From Paucidesulfovibrio longus DSM 6739 (GTDB lineage Bacteria; Desulfobacterota; Desulfovibrionia; Desulfovibrionales; Desulfovibrionaceae): a stretch of DNA of 64,000 nt. The translations under genes were made by a program, and so were the position numbers. The notes beneath the pieces are model-generated. The model saw nothing but the letters and a program-made list of their open reading frames with translations, searched no databases and was not told where the DNA came from. This document shows positions 25,605-37,709 of this stretch, one piece after another; positions within the stretch are counted from its first letter, which is position 1; the number at the start of each line of letters is the position of its first letter. The stretch lies in assembly GCF_000420485.1 (NCBI RefSeq), contig NZ_ATVA01000018.1, positions 62,001 through 126,000 of the forward strand. Reading direction: 5' to 3'.

Positions 25605-25630
25605 GCCCCGGAACCTCTCGGTTCCGGGGC
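25605..25630 (-). terminator. Intrinsic terminator of the aminotransferase gene
   Basis: Perfect 11-bp stem GCCCCGGAACC with GGTTCCGGGGC and a TCTC loop. On the minus strand it is followed by CGATTTATAAG. It also faces the end of the small gene at 25546. Confidence 0.8.
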
Positions 25631-25659
25631 TGTCGCATTTCCGAAGTCTGAAGGCCGCT

Positions 25660-26850
25660 CTAGCGGAAGCGGGCCGCGGCGCGCTGGAAGCCCTCGGCGC
25701 TGCGCTCGATGATGGACTTGTCGCAGCAGAAGGCCAGGCGCATGAAGCCGGGCGTGCCGAAGCCCCGTCCGGGCACCGCCAGGATGCGCTCTTCCTGGAG
25801 CGCGGCGCAGAAGGCCACGTCGTCCCCGCCGGGAACGCGCGGGAAGAAGTAGAACGCGCCCTTGGGCGTGGCGTACTCGATGCCCGCCGCGTCCAGCACG
25901 GCGGCCATGGCCGCGCGCCGCTCGGCGTAGACGCCCGTGTCCACCTGGGAGCCCAGGGACCGGGCCATGAGCCGCTGGCCGATGGCCGGGGCGTTGACGA
26001 AGCCGAGGATGCGGTTGGTCAGCACGAGGCCGGCCATGAGTTCCTTCTTGCCCGGCATGTCCGGGTTCAGGGCCGCGTAGCCCACGCGCTCGCCCGCCAG
26101 GGCCAGGTTCTTGGAGAAGGAGCTGCACAGCACGGTGTACGGGTAGAGGCCCAGGGCCGGGGGAACCGCCGCGCCGTCGTAGGTCAGGAAGCGGTAAGGC
26201 TCGTCCAGGAGCAGGAAGATCGGGCGTTCGCGGCCGGCGGATTTGCGCGCCAGCAGGTCGGCCAGGGCCTGCATCTGCCCGGCGGTGTAGATCGCGCCCG
26301 TGGGGTTGTTCGGGGAGTTCACGAGCAGCACGCGGGTCTTGTCCGTGATGGCCGCTTCCAGGGCTTGCATGTCCGGGGAAAAGTCTTCGGGATGGGTGGC
26401 CACGGGCTTGAGCACGCCGCCGTGGTTCTCGGCGTAGAAGCCGTATTCCACGAAAAAGGGCGCGAGGCAGATGACTTCGTCGCCCGGCTCCAGCACGGCG
26501 CGGTAAAAGGCGTTGATGGCTCCTGCCGCGCCGCAGGTGATGATCAGATCATCGGCCGTGAGCGCCACTTCCTGCTCGCGCACGAGGTGGGCCGCCAAAG
26601 CCTCGCGGGCAAAGGGATAGCCCGCGTTGGGCATGTAGCCGAAGATCATGGGCTGATCGGCCTGCCCGGCCAGCTCGCGCACGGCTTCGACCATGACCGC
26701 GGGGGGAGCCAGGTCCGGGTTGCCCAGGCTGAAGTCGCAGACCGCGTCTTCGCCGAATTTGCGTTTGAGTTCGGTCCCGGCCTCGAACATTTTCCGAATC
26801 CAGGACGCCCGTTCCAGATACCCGCTGATCTGCGATGACAAGATGCTCAT
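25660..26850 (-). CDS. PLP-dependent class I/II aminotransferase
   Basis: 396 residues. Fold type I features are clear: substrate loop SLGNPDLAPP, NSPNNPTG, LLDEPYRFL and the PLP lysine in SSFSKNLALAGERVGY. Arg in FMRLAFC binds the substrate carboxylate. It resembles aspartate/alanine-type aminotransferases of sulfate reducers, but the specific substrate cannot be told from sequence. Single-gene unit, ended by the terminator at 25605-25630. Confidence 0.93.
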   Translation of the reverse strand: MSILSSQISGYLERASWIRKMFEAGTELKRKFGEDAVCDFSLGNPDLAPPAVMVEAVRELAGQADQPMIFGYMPNAGYPFAREALAAHLVREQEVALTADDLIITCGAAGAINAFYRAVLEPGDEVICLAPFFVEYGFYAENHGGVLKPVATHPEDFSPDMQALEAAITDKTRVLLVNSPNNPTGAIYTAGQMQALADLLARKSAGRERPIFLLLDEPYRFLTYDGAAVPPALGLYPYTVLCSSFSKNLALAGERVGYAALNPDMPGKKELMAGLVLTNRILGFVNAPAIGQRLMARSLGSQVDTGVYAERRAAMAAVLDAAGIEYATPKGAFYFFPRVPGGDDVAFCAALQEERILAVPGRGFGTPGFMRLAFCCDKSIIERSAEGFQRAAARFR

Positions 26851-27029
26851 GAGCCTATCCGTCTCCTGTCGGTTGTGGTGTGAGCGGGCAGGATACGCAA
26901 AATCGCGGCCGGAAGGAAGCGTTCGAGAGGGGCCGGAGAAATATTGAATTTTACGTTCGGCGTTGCTATTGGAACAGGGGATTTTACTTTTGTATTCACG
27001 GTTCGCAACGCAACAAGGAGTATGAAACG

Positions 27030-27626
27030 ATGAAGCGCATGTTGTCCTGTCTGCTGCTGTTCCTGTTCTGCATCGTCTGCGCGCTTCCCGCCCTCGCCGG
27101 GACCGAGGGCAAGAAGGCCGTGATGATCGTGACCTACAACGGGTTCGAGGATACCGAATACAAGGATACCCGGGCCAAGCTGGAGGACGCGGGCATCGTC
27201 GTGTCCGTGGCCGCGGCCGAGCTGGGCACGGCCAAGGGGCAGAACGGCAAGAAGGTCGAGGTGGACCTGACCCTGGCCGACGTGAACGTGGCCGACTTCG
27301 ACGCCGTTGTCTTCATCGGCGGCAAGGGCTCGCGCACCCTGGTGGACAGGCCGGAGGCGCAGCGCATCGCCCGCGACGCCATGGACCGGGGCATGGTGCT
27401 CGGCGCGATCTGCTATTCGCCCGTGGCCTTGGCCAAGGCGGGCGTGCTCGAAGGGCGGCAGGCCACCGTGGCCGACGGCTGGTCCGGGCCGCAGATTCTC
27501 AAGGCCAACGGCTGCGACTACAAGAATTCCAGCGTGGTCGTGGACGGCAAGCTGGTTACGGCCAACGGCCCCAAGGCCGCCAAGAAGTTCGGCGCGGCTG
27601 TGGTCGAGGTTCTGGCCGCCGAGTAG
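27030..27626 (+). CDS. Exported DJ-1/PfpI-family protein
   Basis: 198 residues from the ATG at 27030 (CAAGGAG upstream). A signal peptide of about 23 residues ends at ALPALAG. The DJ-1 core follows, with the nucleophile Cys in GAICYSPVALAKAGVL and an acidic residue in the FEDTEY segment. Most relatives are cytosolic glyoxalases, proteases or stress proteins; export is unusual and suggests a periplasmic function. Flanked by a bidirectional terminator shared with yegP. Confidence 0.88.
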   Translation: MKRMLSCLLLFLFCIVCALPALAGTEGKKAVMIVTYNGFEDTEYKDTRAKLEDAGIVVSVAAAELGTAKGQNGKKVEVDLTLADVNVADFDAVVFIGGKGSRTLVDRPEAQRIARDAMDRGMVLGAICYSPVALAKAGVLEGRQATVADGWSGPQILKANGCDYKNSSVVVDGKLVTANGPKAAKKFGAAVVEVLAAE

Positions 27627-27661
27627 TGGCCCCGAGGAGCGGGCCGCCGCGTGAAAAAGCA

Positions 27662-27700
27662 AAAGGCCGATGCGGGGACGATCCGCATCGGCCTTTCTTG
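27662..27700. terminator. Bidirectional terminator between the DJ-1 gene and yegP
   Basis: Perfect 14-bp stem AAAGGCCGATGCGG with CCGCATCGGCCTTT, 7-nt loop, T run on the plus strand and A run before it. Confidence 0.9.
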
Positions 27701-27716
27701 CTGGCGAAATAAGGGA

Positions 27717-28052
27717 TCAGAGCGTCTCGTCGCGAATGTCCGTGGTGGGGCCGTTGGTCTTGACGGATTCGATGCCAGTCTCCCGGGCGCCCGCGCTGGA
27801 ATACATTTCGCTGGTGCCGATGACCTGGTGGTTGGCGGCCTTGAGGTTGAAGTAGGGCTGGCCCGCGGTGCTGTCCTTGCGGTCGTAGCGCTCGTCCAGG
27901 GGGCTGTTGGTCTGCACCGAGGCGATGCCGTTCTCTGCGGCGCTCTTAGTGGTGTACATCTCGCTGTTCAGGATGATCTCGTGGTTTCCGGCCTTGAGCA
28001 GAAAGTAGAACTGGTCGTTCTTGGATTTTTTCAGCACATAATATCCCGCCAT
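27717..28052 (-). CDS. yegP: YegP-like DUF1508 protein
   Basis: 111 residues made of two copies of the DUF1508 unit: FYFLLKAGNHEIILNSEMYT (about 16-35) and YFNLKAANHQVIGTSEMYSS (about 67-86), each followed by a GIxSVxTN segment. Small cytosolic family with no firmly established role. Start at 28052 follows CGGAGG. Convergent with the DJ-1 gene. Confidence 0.93.
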   Translation of the reverse strand: MAGYYVLKKSKNDQFYFLLKAGNHEIILNSEMYTTKSAAENGIASVQTNSPLDERYDRKDSTAGQPYFNLKAANHQVIGTSEMYSSAGARETGIESVKTNGPTTDIRDETL

Positions 28053-28365
28053 GATTCCTCCGTTTGCTTTCGCGTCCGCCGCTGCGGCTTCCGCATGGAC
28101 TATTCACGAATACTCCGTTCAAGGGGCGAGCGGTGTTATAATCTCGCATCGGCGAACCTTGTCCTTGCTTCGGCATTGCAGCCCCGCCAGTCGAAGCGGC
28201 CGCTGCAACCGCTGCCCGGTCATGTTTTGCCGCGCCCTGCCGCGTCGTCGGCAACGAAAAAGGGGGCCTTGCGGCCCCCTTGCGGTTTCGTTGCGGGATT
28301 GCGGTCCTGTTGGCGTCCGTTGACGATCCGTTGCGGTTCGCCCTGGTCCGCAGTCCTGTCGCGGT
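28053..28365. other. Gene-free region between yegP and the cytochrome operon
   Basis: 313 bp without a gene. It contains the yegP control region, the cytochrome terminator and a run of TTGCGG hexamers at 28269, 28280, 28291, 28299 and 28331, the first three spaced exactly 11 bp apart. Confidence 0.6.
28257..28280 (-). terminator. Intrinsic terminator of the CydA-like cytochrome operon
   Basis: Stem AGGGGGCC with GGCCCCCT around TTGC; on the minus strand it is followed by five T. It lies about 85 nt after the stop codon. Confidence 0.75.
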
Positions 28366-30978
28366 CTATTGCAGTTGGTTCTCGTGGTGCGCGCCGTAGT
28401 CCATCTTCACGGTATGGCAGACGCAGCCGCCGCCCGTGCCCATGGTTCCGGCCTCGCCCTGGAACTGGAGCGGCGGGATGTTGTCGCGGTCCGCGCCGTA
28501 GATGTTGCGCGCGGGGTAGATGGCATGGGGGCTGTTGTGGCAGCCCGCGCAGGCGATCACGCCCATGTCGTCGTGGCGGTTGCGGTAGAGCATGTCGCCG
28601 CCCTCGGTCCACTTGTTGAACGCGTCCAGGCCCGGATCGGTGAAGTTCACGTGGCAGTTCAGGCAGTCCGGCTCGTTCAGCCACGGGATGCGCGGCTTGA
28701 TGTCGTCCGCGACCTCGTAGTTGCGGGGCTTGATCTGGCTGAGCAGCAGGTCGCGGCCCTTCTTGCCGTCCTGCGCGCGCAGCAGGGAGATGGCGTGATC
28801 CTCCATGGTTCCGTGGCAGTCCGTGCAGGTGGCGAAGTCCGCGTGGCGACCGCGCAGGCAGCGGGTCGGGCCGTCCTCGCGGTTCGGGTGGCAATAGGTG
28901 CAGGCCTCGGCTCCCCTGTCGGTCAGGTATTGCGCGTGCAGCCCGTGCAGGGCCGCGGGCAGGTTCAGCAGTTCGGGATTGCCCTTGGCACCGAGCACCG
29001 GGTCGGGGTGGCAGCTCTGGCAGAGCACGGGCTTTCCGGCCTTGGCCCGTTCCACGAGGTCGGTTCCGTTCATGCGGTCGTGCACGCTGATGACGTCGCG
29101 TCCGGTCGCGTCGGAGATGCCCGCGAGGCCGCCCACCTTCCAGGGGCCGCCGTGGCAGTTCTTGCAGCCCATTTCCGTGGAGGTCGGGGCCACGACGCGC
29201 GTCTCGGCCAGGAGCTTGCCCGAGGCGTCGTGGGCCTGGATGGTGAAGAGCGGGTAGGGATTGTAATCCATGTCGTCCGGATAGGGCACCACGGGAATCA
29301 GCTTGGCCTCGAACCAACCCGCCTCCTGTTCCAGCTTCATGTCGCCGTTCATGCCGTTGCCCGCGAGGCCCACGTTCTTTTCCAGGGGCGCGGGCAGGCC
29401 GAAGATGGCCTGGGCGTAGTCCCAGAACTCGGAGTGGGCCGAGGGGTTGGCGAATTCCGGCTGGGCGGCGTAGCTCAGGGTCACGCCCTCGGTGACCAGG
29501 GTCGGCGGATCGCCGCGCTTCACGAGCTGGGCGAAGATGTCGTTGGCCGGGGGCAGCAGCACCCAGTTGCGGTCCGAGTCGGAAATGCAGTGCATGCCCA
29601 GGTTGTTCCAGGCCAGGAGCACGTATTCGTCGTTCTTTTCCGGGATGTCCAGGGGCAGGTCCACTTCCTCGAAGACCTTGTTTTCCTCGCCCGTTCTTCC
29701 GTGCAGCCCTTCCACGATGTACGCGGCCAGGGCCTTGCGTTCGTCCAGGGTGCCCATGAAGGGCGGCATGTAGCGGTTGACCTTGCCCAGGCCGTCCAGC
29801 ATGGCGTCCATGCCCGTGAGCGAGAATTTCGCCGTGCGCGGCAGAATGTCGTTCATGGGCCCGGCGATGGAATGGCAGCTGGCGCATTCCAGCTGGAAGA
29901 GGAATTCGCCCGCCGTCACGGGATCGGCCACGGGGTCGAGTCCTTCCGGAGCCCACTTGGCCCTGGCGATGGCTCCTGTATCGTTGATGCTCTCGACCTC
30001 CGTCCGGAGGATGGAGTTGGAGTAGATCTCGTTCCAGATCAGGTAGGGCTTGCGTCCGGCCTCGCGGATGAATTCGAAGGAACCCGCGAGCCCCAGGCCC
30101 AGGGCCAGGATGACGAAGGCGACCGGGAAGGACACGGAACGGGGCATGCGCACGGCCATGACCAGGCCGCTGAGGACCACCAGGGGCGAGAAGACCCAGA
30201 AATAGCGGAAGAACACGGACACCCGGTGCGACTTGGCCACGATCAGGGCGTGCTGCGGGTCGGGCATGGCCGCGACGTACCACCAGCCGGAAAGCAGGAA
30301 GAGCGCGAAGGGGGCCAGGGTCCAGAGCGCGCAGATGCGCACCATGCGCGTGCGCGCGGCCTCGTCCTTGATGCGGGTGGCCGTGAGGAAGCCGAAGAGG
30401 CCCGCGATCATGAAGGCCAGGAAGCTGCGGAAGAAGAGCGACGGCCAGAACGAGGGGTTGAAGAAGCCGTCCCAGAAGCTTTCGGTCTGGGTCCAGTCTC
30501 CCGGAGTGAGCATGTAGCCGATGATGCCGTTGACCAGGAAGAGCGAGAGCCAGGCAAAGGCGAAGTAGAGCCAGCCCACGGCCATGTGCTGGCTCCGGTT
30601 GAGCCGCTTCCAGCCGTAGAAATAGACGAGCAGGGCCACGATCTCGCCCAGGAAGCAGACCCACTCCGAGGCCCAGCCGAAGACGAAATGGTGGATCAGG
30701 GTGATGGTCGCCTGGGGCGAGAGCAGGGCGATGGTGAACCAGATGCCCACGCCCGTGACCCCGCCGAAGACCATGGTCAGCAGGAGGAAGAATTTGGAGT
30801 GCTTCTTGACGTATTCAAGGATGTCCGGGGAGTCGTGACGATAGGCGTAGCGCTCCGTGAGCACCAGGAAGAGGCCGCCGCCCACGGCGAACTGGGCCAC
30901 GTAGACGTGCACCGTGGCGATGAGCGCGATCCAGAAGCCCCCGCCCAGGGTCGTCAGTTGCCAGATGGGATATTCCAT
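28366..30978 (-). CDS. CydA-like membrane protein fused to multihaem cytochrome c
   Basis: 870 residues. Residues 1-310 are a cytochrome bd subunit I-like membrane domain of about eight to nine helices, with candidate haem ligands His24 and His96/97 and the CydA-like segments GVGIWFTI and NGIIGYMLTPGDW. A monohaem cytochrome c domain follows (CASCH at 365, Met in YMPPFMG). After a haem-free stretch (440-600) come six more CXXCH motifs at about 605, 653, 693, 718, 772 and 810, and a contracted CVCH at 852. The large C-terminal part should lie in the periplasm. Overlaps the upstream membrane-protein gene by one base. Substrate and electron direction are not known. Confidence 0.9.
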   Translation of the reverse strand: MEYPIWQLTTLGGGFWIALIATVHVYVAQFAVGGGLFLVLTERYAYRHDSPDILEYVKKHSKFFLLLTMVFGGVTGVGIWFTIALLSPQATITLIHHFVFGWASEWVCFLGEIVALLVYFYGWKRLNRSQHMAVGWLYFAFAWLSLFLVNGIIGYMLTPGDWTQTESFWDGFFNPSFWPSLFFRSFLAFMIAGLFGFLTATRIKDEAARTRMVRICALWTLAPFALFLLSGWWYVAAMPDPQHALIVAKSHRVSVFFRYFWVFSPLVVLSGLVMAVRMPRSVSFPVAFVILALGLGLAGSFEFIREAGRKPYLIWNEIYSNSILRTEVESINDTGAIARAKWAPEGLDPVADPVTAGEFLFQLECASCHSIAGPMNDILPRTAKFSLTGMDAMLDGLGKVNRYMPPFMGTLDERKALAAYIVEGLHGRTGEENKVFEEVDLPLDIPEKNDEYVLLAWNNLGMHCISDSDRNWVLLPPANDIFAQLVKRGDPPTLVTEGVTLSYAAQPEFANPSAHSEFWDYAQAIFGLPAPLEKNVGLAGNGMNGDMKLEQEAGWFEAKLIPVVPYPDDMDYNPYPLFTIQAHDASGKLLAETRVVAPTSTEMGCKNCHGGPWKVGGLAGISDATGRDVISVHDRMNGTDLVERAKAGKPVLCQSCHPDPVLGAKGNPELLNLPAALHGLHAQYLTDRGAEACTYCHPNREDGPTRCLRGRHADFATCTDCHGTMEDHAISLLRAQDGKKGRDLLLSQIKPRNYEVADDIKPRIPWLNEPDCLNCHVNFTDPGLDAFNKWTEGGDMLYRNRHDDMGVIACAGCHNSPHAIYPARNIYGADRDNIPPLQFQGEAGTMGTGGGCVCHTVKMDYGAHHENQLQ

Positions 30979-32039
30979 TACGCGTCTCCTTCAACGTTCT
31001 CGGGTCGGACGTAGATCCGGATCATCCAGACCACGCAGGGCAGGCCCACGGCCAGGAAGAAGAGGAAGAGCATCAGCGTGGAATACTCTCCTGTGACGGG
31101 CAGGTCCGAGGAATCGAACCAGGGGGCGAGGTAGAAGGCCCGCAGCAGGTGCCGGGTCACGGCCATGAAGACCACCGTGGCGACAGTGAGCCCCGCCGCC
31201 AGCAGCGGCTTTCTGCGCAGTCCGGCCCAAAGCAGGCCGACGGCCCCGGCCAGCGCGGCCAGAAGCAGGGCCGAGGCCATGGTGTCGCCGCCCATGAACT
31301 TGAGCAGGATGGGCCGGGGCAGGGACATCAGGAACCACGCGCCCACGACGATATTGAGCATGGTCGCGCGGGCGAACCACTTCATCCCGGCGGCGGTCCT
31401 GTCGGCGTCCTTGGCGAAGTGGCCCATGAGCGCCACGAAAAGCCCGCCCACGGCCAGGGAGGCGACCATGAAGTGCAGGTAGCGGGGCGCGAGGGCCGGG
31501 TCGTCCAGGTTCAGGAAGGACGCGCCCTCCAGCTTGAAATAGTCGAGCCACTTCTCGGGCCGCAGCATCAGGGTCACGTTGTTGGAGAACATGAACCCGA
31601 TCCAGAGCATCATGCAGAGGCTGGCGAGCAGCAGCACGGAGCGGGCTCCGCCGAGGGCGTCGTACTTGAAATCATAGATGTACAGGCCGTAGTAGGCGGC
31701 GAGCAGCAGGCCGATGACCGCCAGCCAGTAGCCGGCCATGAGCACCGAGCTGGTGTAGTCGAACTGGCCGTAGACCACCTGGAGGAAGAGCAGCGGAGCC
31801 ACTCCCAGGTTGATGGTCAGGGCCAGGATCGTGGGCATGCGCTTGGAGAGCGTCCGGGAGAGGCCGCTTCCGGAGGCGCCAAAGTGTCCGGCGAGGCTGA
31901 TGGCCGCGCAGCCCACGGCCACGTTCATGAACAGGATGTGGATCACGAAGGTGGCCACGAGCAGAACGTCGAACCACGGTCCGGGGATGGGGATCGGGTC
32001 CACCACGGGTATCAGCGTTGTCGGGTCCATTCCGTTCAC
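30978..32039 (-). CDS. Polytopic membrane partner of the CydA-like cytochrome
   Basis: 353 residues with about nine hydrophobic helices and several membrane-embedded His (for example VIHILFMNVAVG, RYLHFMVAS and TRHLLRAFYL), which could be b-haem ligands. It does not look like CydB. It resembles a second diverged CydA-like subunit, but this is only by general pattern. Translational coupling to the downstream haem fusion (TAATG) makes a two-subunit complex likely. First gene of the pair, divergent from coaX. Confidence 0.78.
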   Translation of the reverse strand: MNGMDPTTLIPVVDPIPIPGPWFDVLLVATFVIHILFMNVAVGCAAISLAGHFGASGSGLSRTLSKRMPTILALTINLGVAPLLFLQVVYGQFDYTSSVLMAGYWLAVIGLLLAAYYGLYIYDFKYDALGGARSVLLLASLCMMLWIGFMFSNNVTLMLRPEKWLDYFKLEGASFLNLDDPALAPRYLHFMVASLAVGGLFVALMGHFAKDADRTAAGMKWFARATMLNIVVGAWFLMSLPRPILLKFMGGDTMASALLLAALAGAVGLLWAGLRRKPLLAAGLTVATVVFMAVTRHLLRAFYLAPWFDSSDLPVTGEYSTLMLFLFFLAVGLPCVVWMIRIYVRPENVEGDA

Positions 32040-32235
32040 TCCTTGCGTTTCAGGGATTCCGTATTCCCGCCTGCATATCGCAGCCGTCTTTTGCTGGCAA
32101 CTGCTGAAAGCGATATTCTTGATAAATCCCTACCTGATAGGCCGGAAAATAACGCCCGCTTGCCTTTTCGGGCGGGCAGGGTACTCTCGGCGGATCAAGC
32201 GGCAGGGAGCCGAACGAGGTGCGGAAGTGAGCGAG

Positions 32236-35284
<3,049 letters not shown>

Positions 35285-35299
35285 AAGACAACGACACCT

Positions 35300-35335
35300 G
35301 CGGGGGCGCCGTCACGGCGTCCCCGCTTTTCTTTT
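35300..35335 (+). terminator. Intrinsic terminator after eno
   Basis: Stem GCGGGGGCGCCG with CGGCGTCCCCGC (one wobble pair) and a TCA loop, then TTTTCTTTT. Confidence 0.85.
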
Positions 35336-35347
35336 CAGGGGATGAGC

Positions 35348-36220
35348 ATGACGACGATTCTTGACGGCAAGAAGACCTCCGCCACGATCCGCGCGGAAGT
35401 GGCGGCCGAGGTGGCTGAACTCACGGCGCAGCAGGGCCGCGCGCCCGGACTGACCGTGATCCTCGTGGGCGAGGATCCCGGCTCCCAGGTCTACGTGCGC
35501 AACAAGGAACGCGCCTGCGCCGAGGCCGGGATCGTCTCCGTGGCCCACAGACTGCCCGCGTCCACGACCCAGGCCGAGCTGGAGGCGCTCGTCGATGCGC
35601 TGAACGCGGACGATTCCGTGGACGGCATCCTGCTTCAGCTGCCCCTGCCCCAGGGGCTGGACTCGCAGAAGCTGCTGGACCGCATCGATCCGGACAAGGA
35701 CGTGGACGGCTTCCATCCCGTGAGCGTGGGGCGGCTGGCCCTGGGCCTGCCGGGCTTCCGCTCCTGCACGCCCGCGGGCGTGATCGAGCTGCTGGACCGC
35801 CACGGCATCGACCCGTCCGGAAAGAGGGCGGTCATCGTGGGCCGCTCCAACATCGTGGGCAAGCCCCTGGCCCTGCTCCTGATGCAGGGCTGGAAGGGCG
35901 GCAACGCCACGGTCACGGTCTGCCACACGCGCACCCCGGACCTGAAGAAGGAATGCCTGGACGCGGACATCCTCGTGGCGGCCGTGGGGCGGCCCCGGAT
36001 GATCAGCGGGGACATGGTCCGCGAGGGCGCCGTGGTGGTGGACGTGGGCATCAACCGCACCGAGGAGGGCCTCTGCGGGGACGTGGACTTCGAGTCCGCA
36101 AAGGAAAAGGCCGCGGCCATCACGCCCGTGCCCGGCGGGGTCGGACCCATGACCATCGCCATGCTCCTGAAGAACACCCTGCGGGCCTACAAGCTCCACC
36201 AGGGCCTGGAAGCCTGGTAG
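35348..36220 (+). CDS. folD: Bifunctional methylenetetrahydrofolate dehydrogenase/cyclohydrolase
   Basis: 290 residues from the ATG at 35348; an ATG at 35342 would be too close to the AGGGG site. The active-site Lys lies in YVRNKERACAEAG, and the signatures DGILLQLPLPQ and GRSNIVGKPLALLL are intact, with PVPGGVGPMT near the C-terminus. It converts methylene-THF to formyl-THF with NADP. It starts immediately after the eno terminator, whose readthrough may supply transcription. It is followed by the DUF3592 gene after 9 nt. Confidence 0.97.
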   Translation: MTTILDGKKTSATIRAEVAAEVAELTAQQGRAPGLTVILVGEDPGSQVYVRNKERACAEAGIVSVAHRLPASTTQAELEALVDALNADDSVDGILLQLPLPQGLDSQKLLDRIDPDKDVDGFHPVSVGRLALGLPGFRSCTPAGVIELLDRHGIDPSGKRAVIVGRSNIVGKPLALLLMQGWKGGNATVTVCHTRTPDLKKECLDADILVAAVGRPRMISGDMVREGAVVVDVGINRTEEGLCGDVDFESAKEKAAAITPVPGGVGPMTIAMLLKNTLRAYKLHQGLEAW

Positions 36221-36229
36221 GCGGCGCGG

Positions 36230-36739
36230 ATGCCGATCCACGAGGGCCTGTTTCGCTTCAGCCTGCTGCTGCTCTTCGTGCCCGTGCTGCTGGGCGCGGG
36301 CTTCGGGTTTTTCCTGACCTGGAACGGCCTGCGCCGCCGCGCAGAGCTGCGCTCCTGGCCCAGCGTGGAGATCCGCGTGCTCTCCAGCGAGGTGGAGAGC
36401 ACCGAGTACCGCAGTTGGTATTTCACCCGGACCCGGTCCTGGGATTTCATCATCGATTTCGAATACGACTATGCGGGGCGGGACTACCGTTCCCGGGTGC
36501 GCCTGGAGGCGGACGTTCCGGGCGGGGGCGAGCCCGATCCGCAGGTGCTGGAAAACGCCATCGCCCAGGCGCGCAGGCGTCTATTGGAAAAACTGGTCAT
36601 GGTCAGGGTCAACCCGGACAATCCGTCCGAGACGGCCTGGATCAGCGAACCGGCGGGCCGGGCACAGCTGCGTCTGGCGGTTTTCGCCGCTGCCGCGCTC
36701 TGTTCCCTGGCCGTGCTGTTCTCGATATTCACGAGCTGA
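36230..36739 (+). CDS. DUF3592 membrane protein
   Basis: 169 residues with one helix at each end (SLLLLFVPVLLGAGFGFFL and LAVFAAAALCSLAVLFSIF) and a soluble beta-rich centre. The centre has the DUF3592 pattern, including RAELRSWPSVEIRVLSSEVE, FEYDYAGRDYRSRV and VNPDNPSETAW. The family is widespread and uncharacterised. It lies 9 nt after folD and 9 nt before the NmrA-like gene, so it is likely cotranscribed with both. Confidence 0.83.
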   Translation: MPIHEGLFRFSLLLLFVPVLLGAGFGFFLTWNGLRRRAELRSWPSVEIRVLSSEVESTEYRSWYFTRTRSWDFIIDFEYDYAGRDYRSRVRLEADVPGGGEPDPQVLENAIAQARRRLLEKLVMVRVNPDNPSETAWISEPAGRAQLRLAVFAAAALCSLAVLFSIFTS

Positions 36740-36748
36740 GGAGGCATG

Positions 36749-37612
36749 ATGGGCAAGATTCTGGTCACCGGGGCCACGGGCAACGTGGGCGGCGCTGCGC
36801 TGCGGGCGCTGTTGGACAAAGGCGCGGACGTGGCCGCCGCCGTGCATGATCCCGCCAAGGCCGAAGCGCTGCGGAAGGCAGGGGCCGAAACGCGGCTCAT
36901 GGACCTGGCCGACCCGGACAGCGTGGCCAAGGCCCTGGAGGGCGTGGAGCGGCTGTTCTTCCTCCTGCCGCTGCATCAGGAAATGCGCCGCTGGGGGGCC
37001 GAGCTGCTGCGCTGCGCGCGCGAGGCGGGCGTGTCCCTGATCGTGCGCTCCTCCGGCATGGGCGCGGACCTGAGCGCCCACTACCAGCTCGGCAAGCTCC
37101 ACGGCGGGGTGGACGCCGAGATCGAGGCTTCGGGCGTGCCGCACGTGATTTTGCGGCCCTGCACCTTCATGCAGAACTATCTGCACCTTGCTCCGCTGCT
37201 CAAGGAGACCGGCGTGCTGCCCGTGCCCGAAGGCAAGGGGCGCAGCAGCTTCGTGGACGCCCGCGACGTGGGCGCGTGCGCTGCCGAGGCCCTGCTCCGG
37301 CCCGACGATTTCGCGGGCACGGTCACGGTGGTCACCGGGCCGGAAGCCCTGGACAACTACCAGGTCGCGCAGATCCTTTCCGGCGCGAGCGGGCGCGAGA
37401 TCGCCTACCGCGAAGGGGACATCGAGGAAATGGGCATGTTCCTGGAAGGGGCGGGCTTGCCGGAGTGGAACGTGCACATGATCCTCAGCGTGCACCGCTA
37501 CGCCCGCAACGGCTACACTTCCTTCGTGACCAAAGCCGTGGAGCACATGCTCGGCCGCCCGGCCACGAGTTTCGCGGACTTTGCGCAGGAGCACGCCGCC
37601 GTCTGGAAGTAG
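36749..37612 (+). CDS. NmrA-like NAD(P)-binding protein
   Basis: 287 residues from the ATG at 36749 (GAGGAGG upstream; the ATG one codon earlier is too close). The Rossmann motif GATGNVGGAAL at the N-terminus, the segment RSSGMGAD and the C-terminal substrate part resemble atypical short-chain dehydrogenases of the NmrA/SDR family, such as NAD(P)H:quinone-type reductases or redox sensors. The usual catalytic Tyr-x3-Lys is only partly present (YQLGKLHGG), so activity is uncertain. Ends at a terminator-like hairpin. Confidence 0.87.
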   Translation: MGKILVTGATGNVGGAALRALLDKGADVAAAVHDPAKAEALRKAGAETRLMDLADPDSVAKALEGVERLFFLLPLHQEMRRWGAELLRCAREAGVSLIVRSSGMGADLSAHYQLGKLHGGVDAEIEASGVPHVILRPCTFMQNYLHLAPLLKETGVLPVPEGKGRSSFVDARDVGACAAEALLRPDDFAGTVTVVTGPEALDNYQVAQILSGASGREIAYREGDIEEMGMFLEGAGLPEWNVHMILSVHRYARNGYTSFVTKAVEHMLGRPATSFADFAQEHAAVWK

Positions 37613-37656
37613 GGCTGCAAGAACGTGCAATACGCAGGCCCGGCTTTGGGGCAGAG

Positions 37657-37693
37657 AGGTTCGGTCAAGCGGCGATGCTTGATCGAACCTTTT
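37657..37693 (+). terminator. Hairpin terminator after the NmrA-like gene
   Basis: 14-bp stem with one wobble pair (AGGTTCGGTCAAGC with GCTTGATCGAACCT), 6-nt loop, TTTT tail. It ends 17 nt before the cupin gene. Confidence 0.75.
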
Positions 37694-37709
37694 GCCGAGG
37701 AGCCGGACC

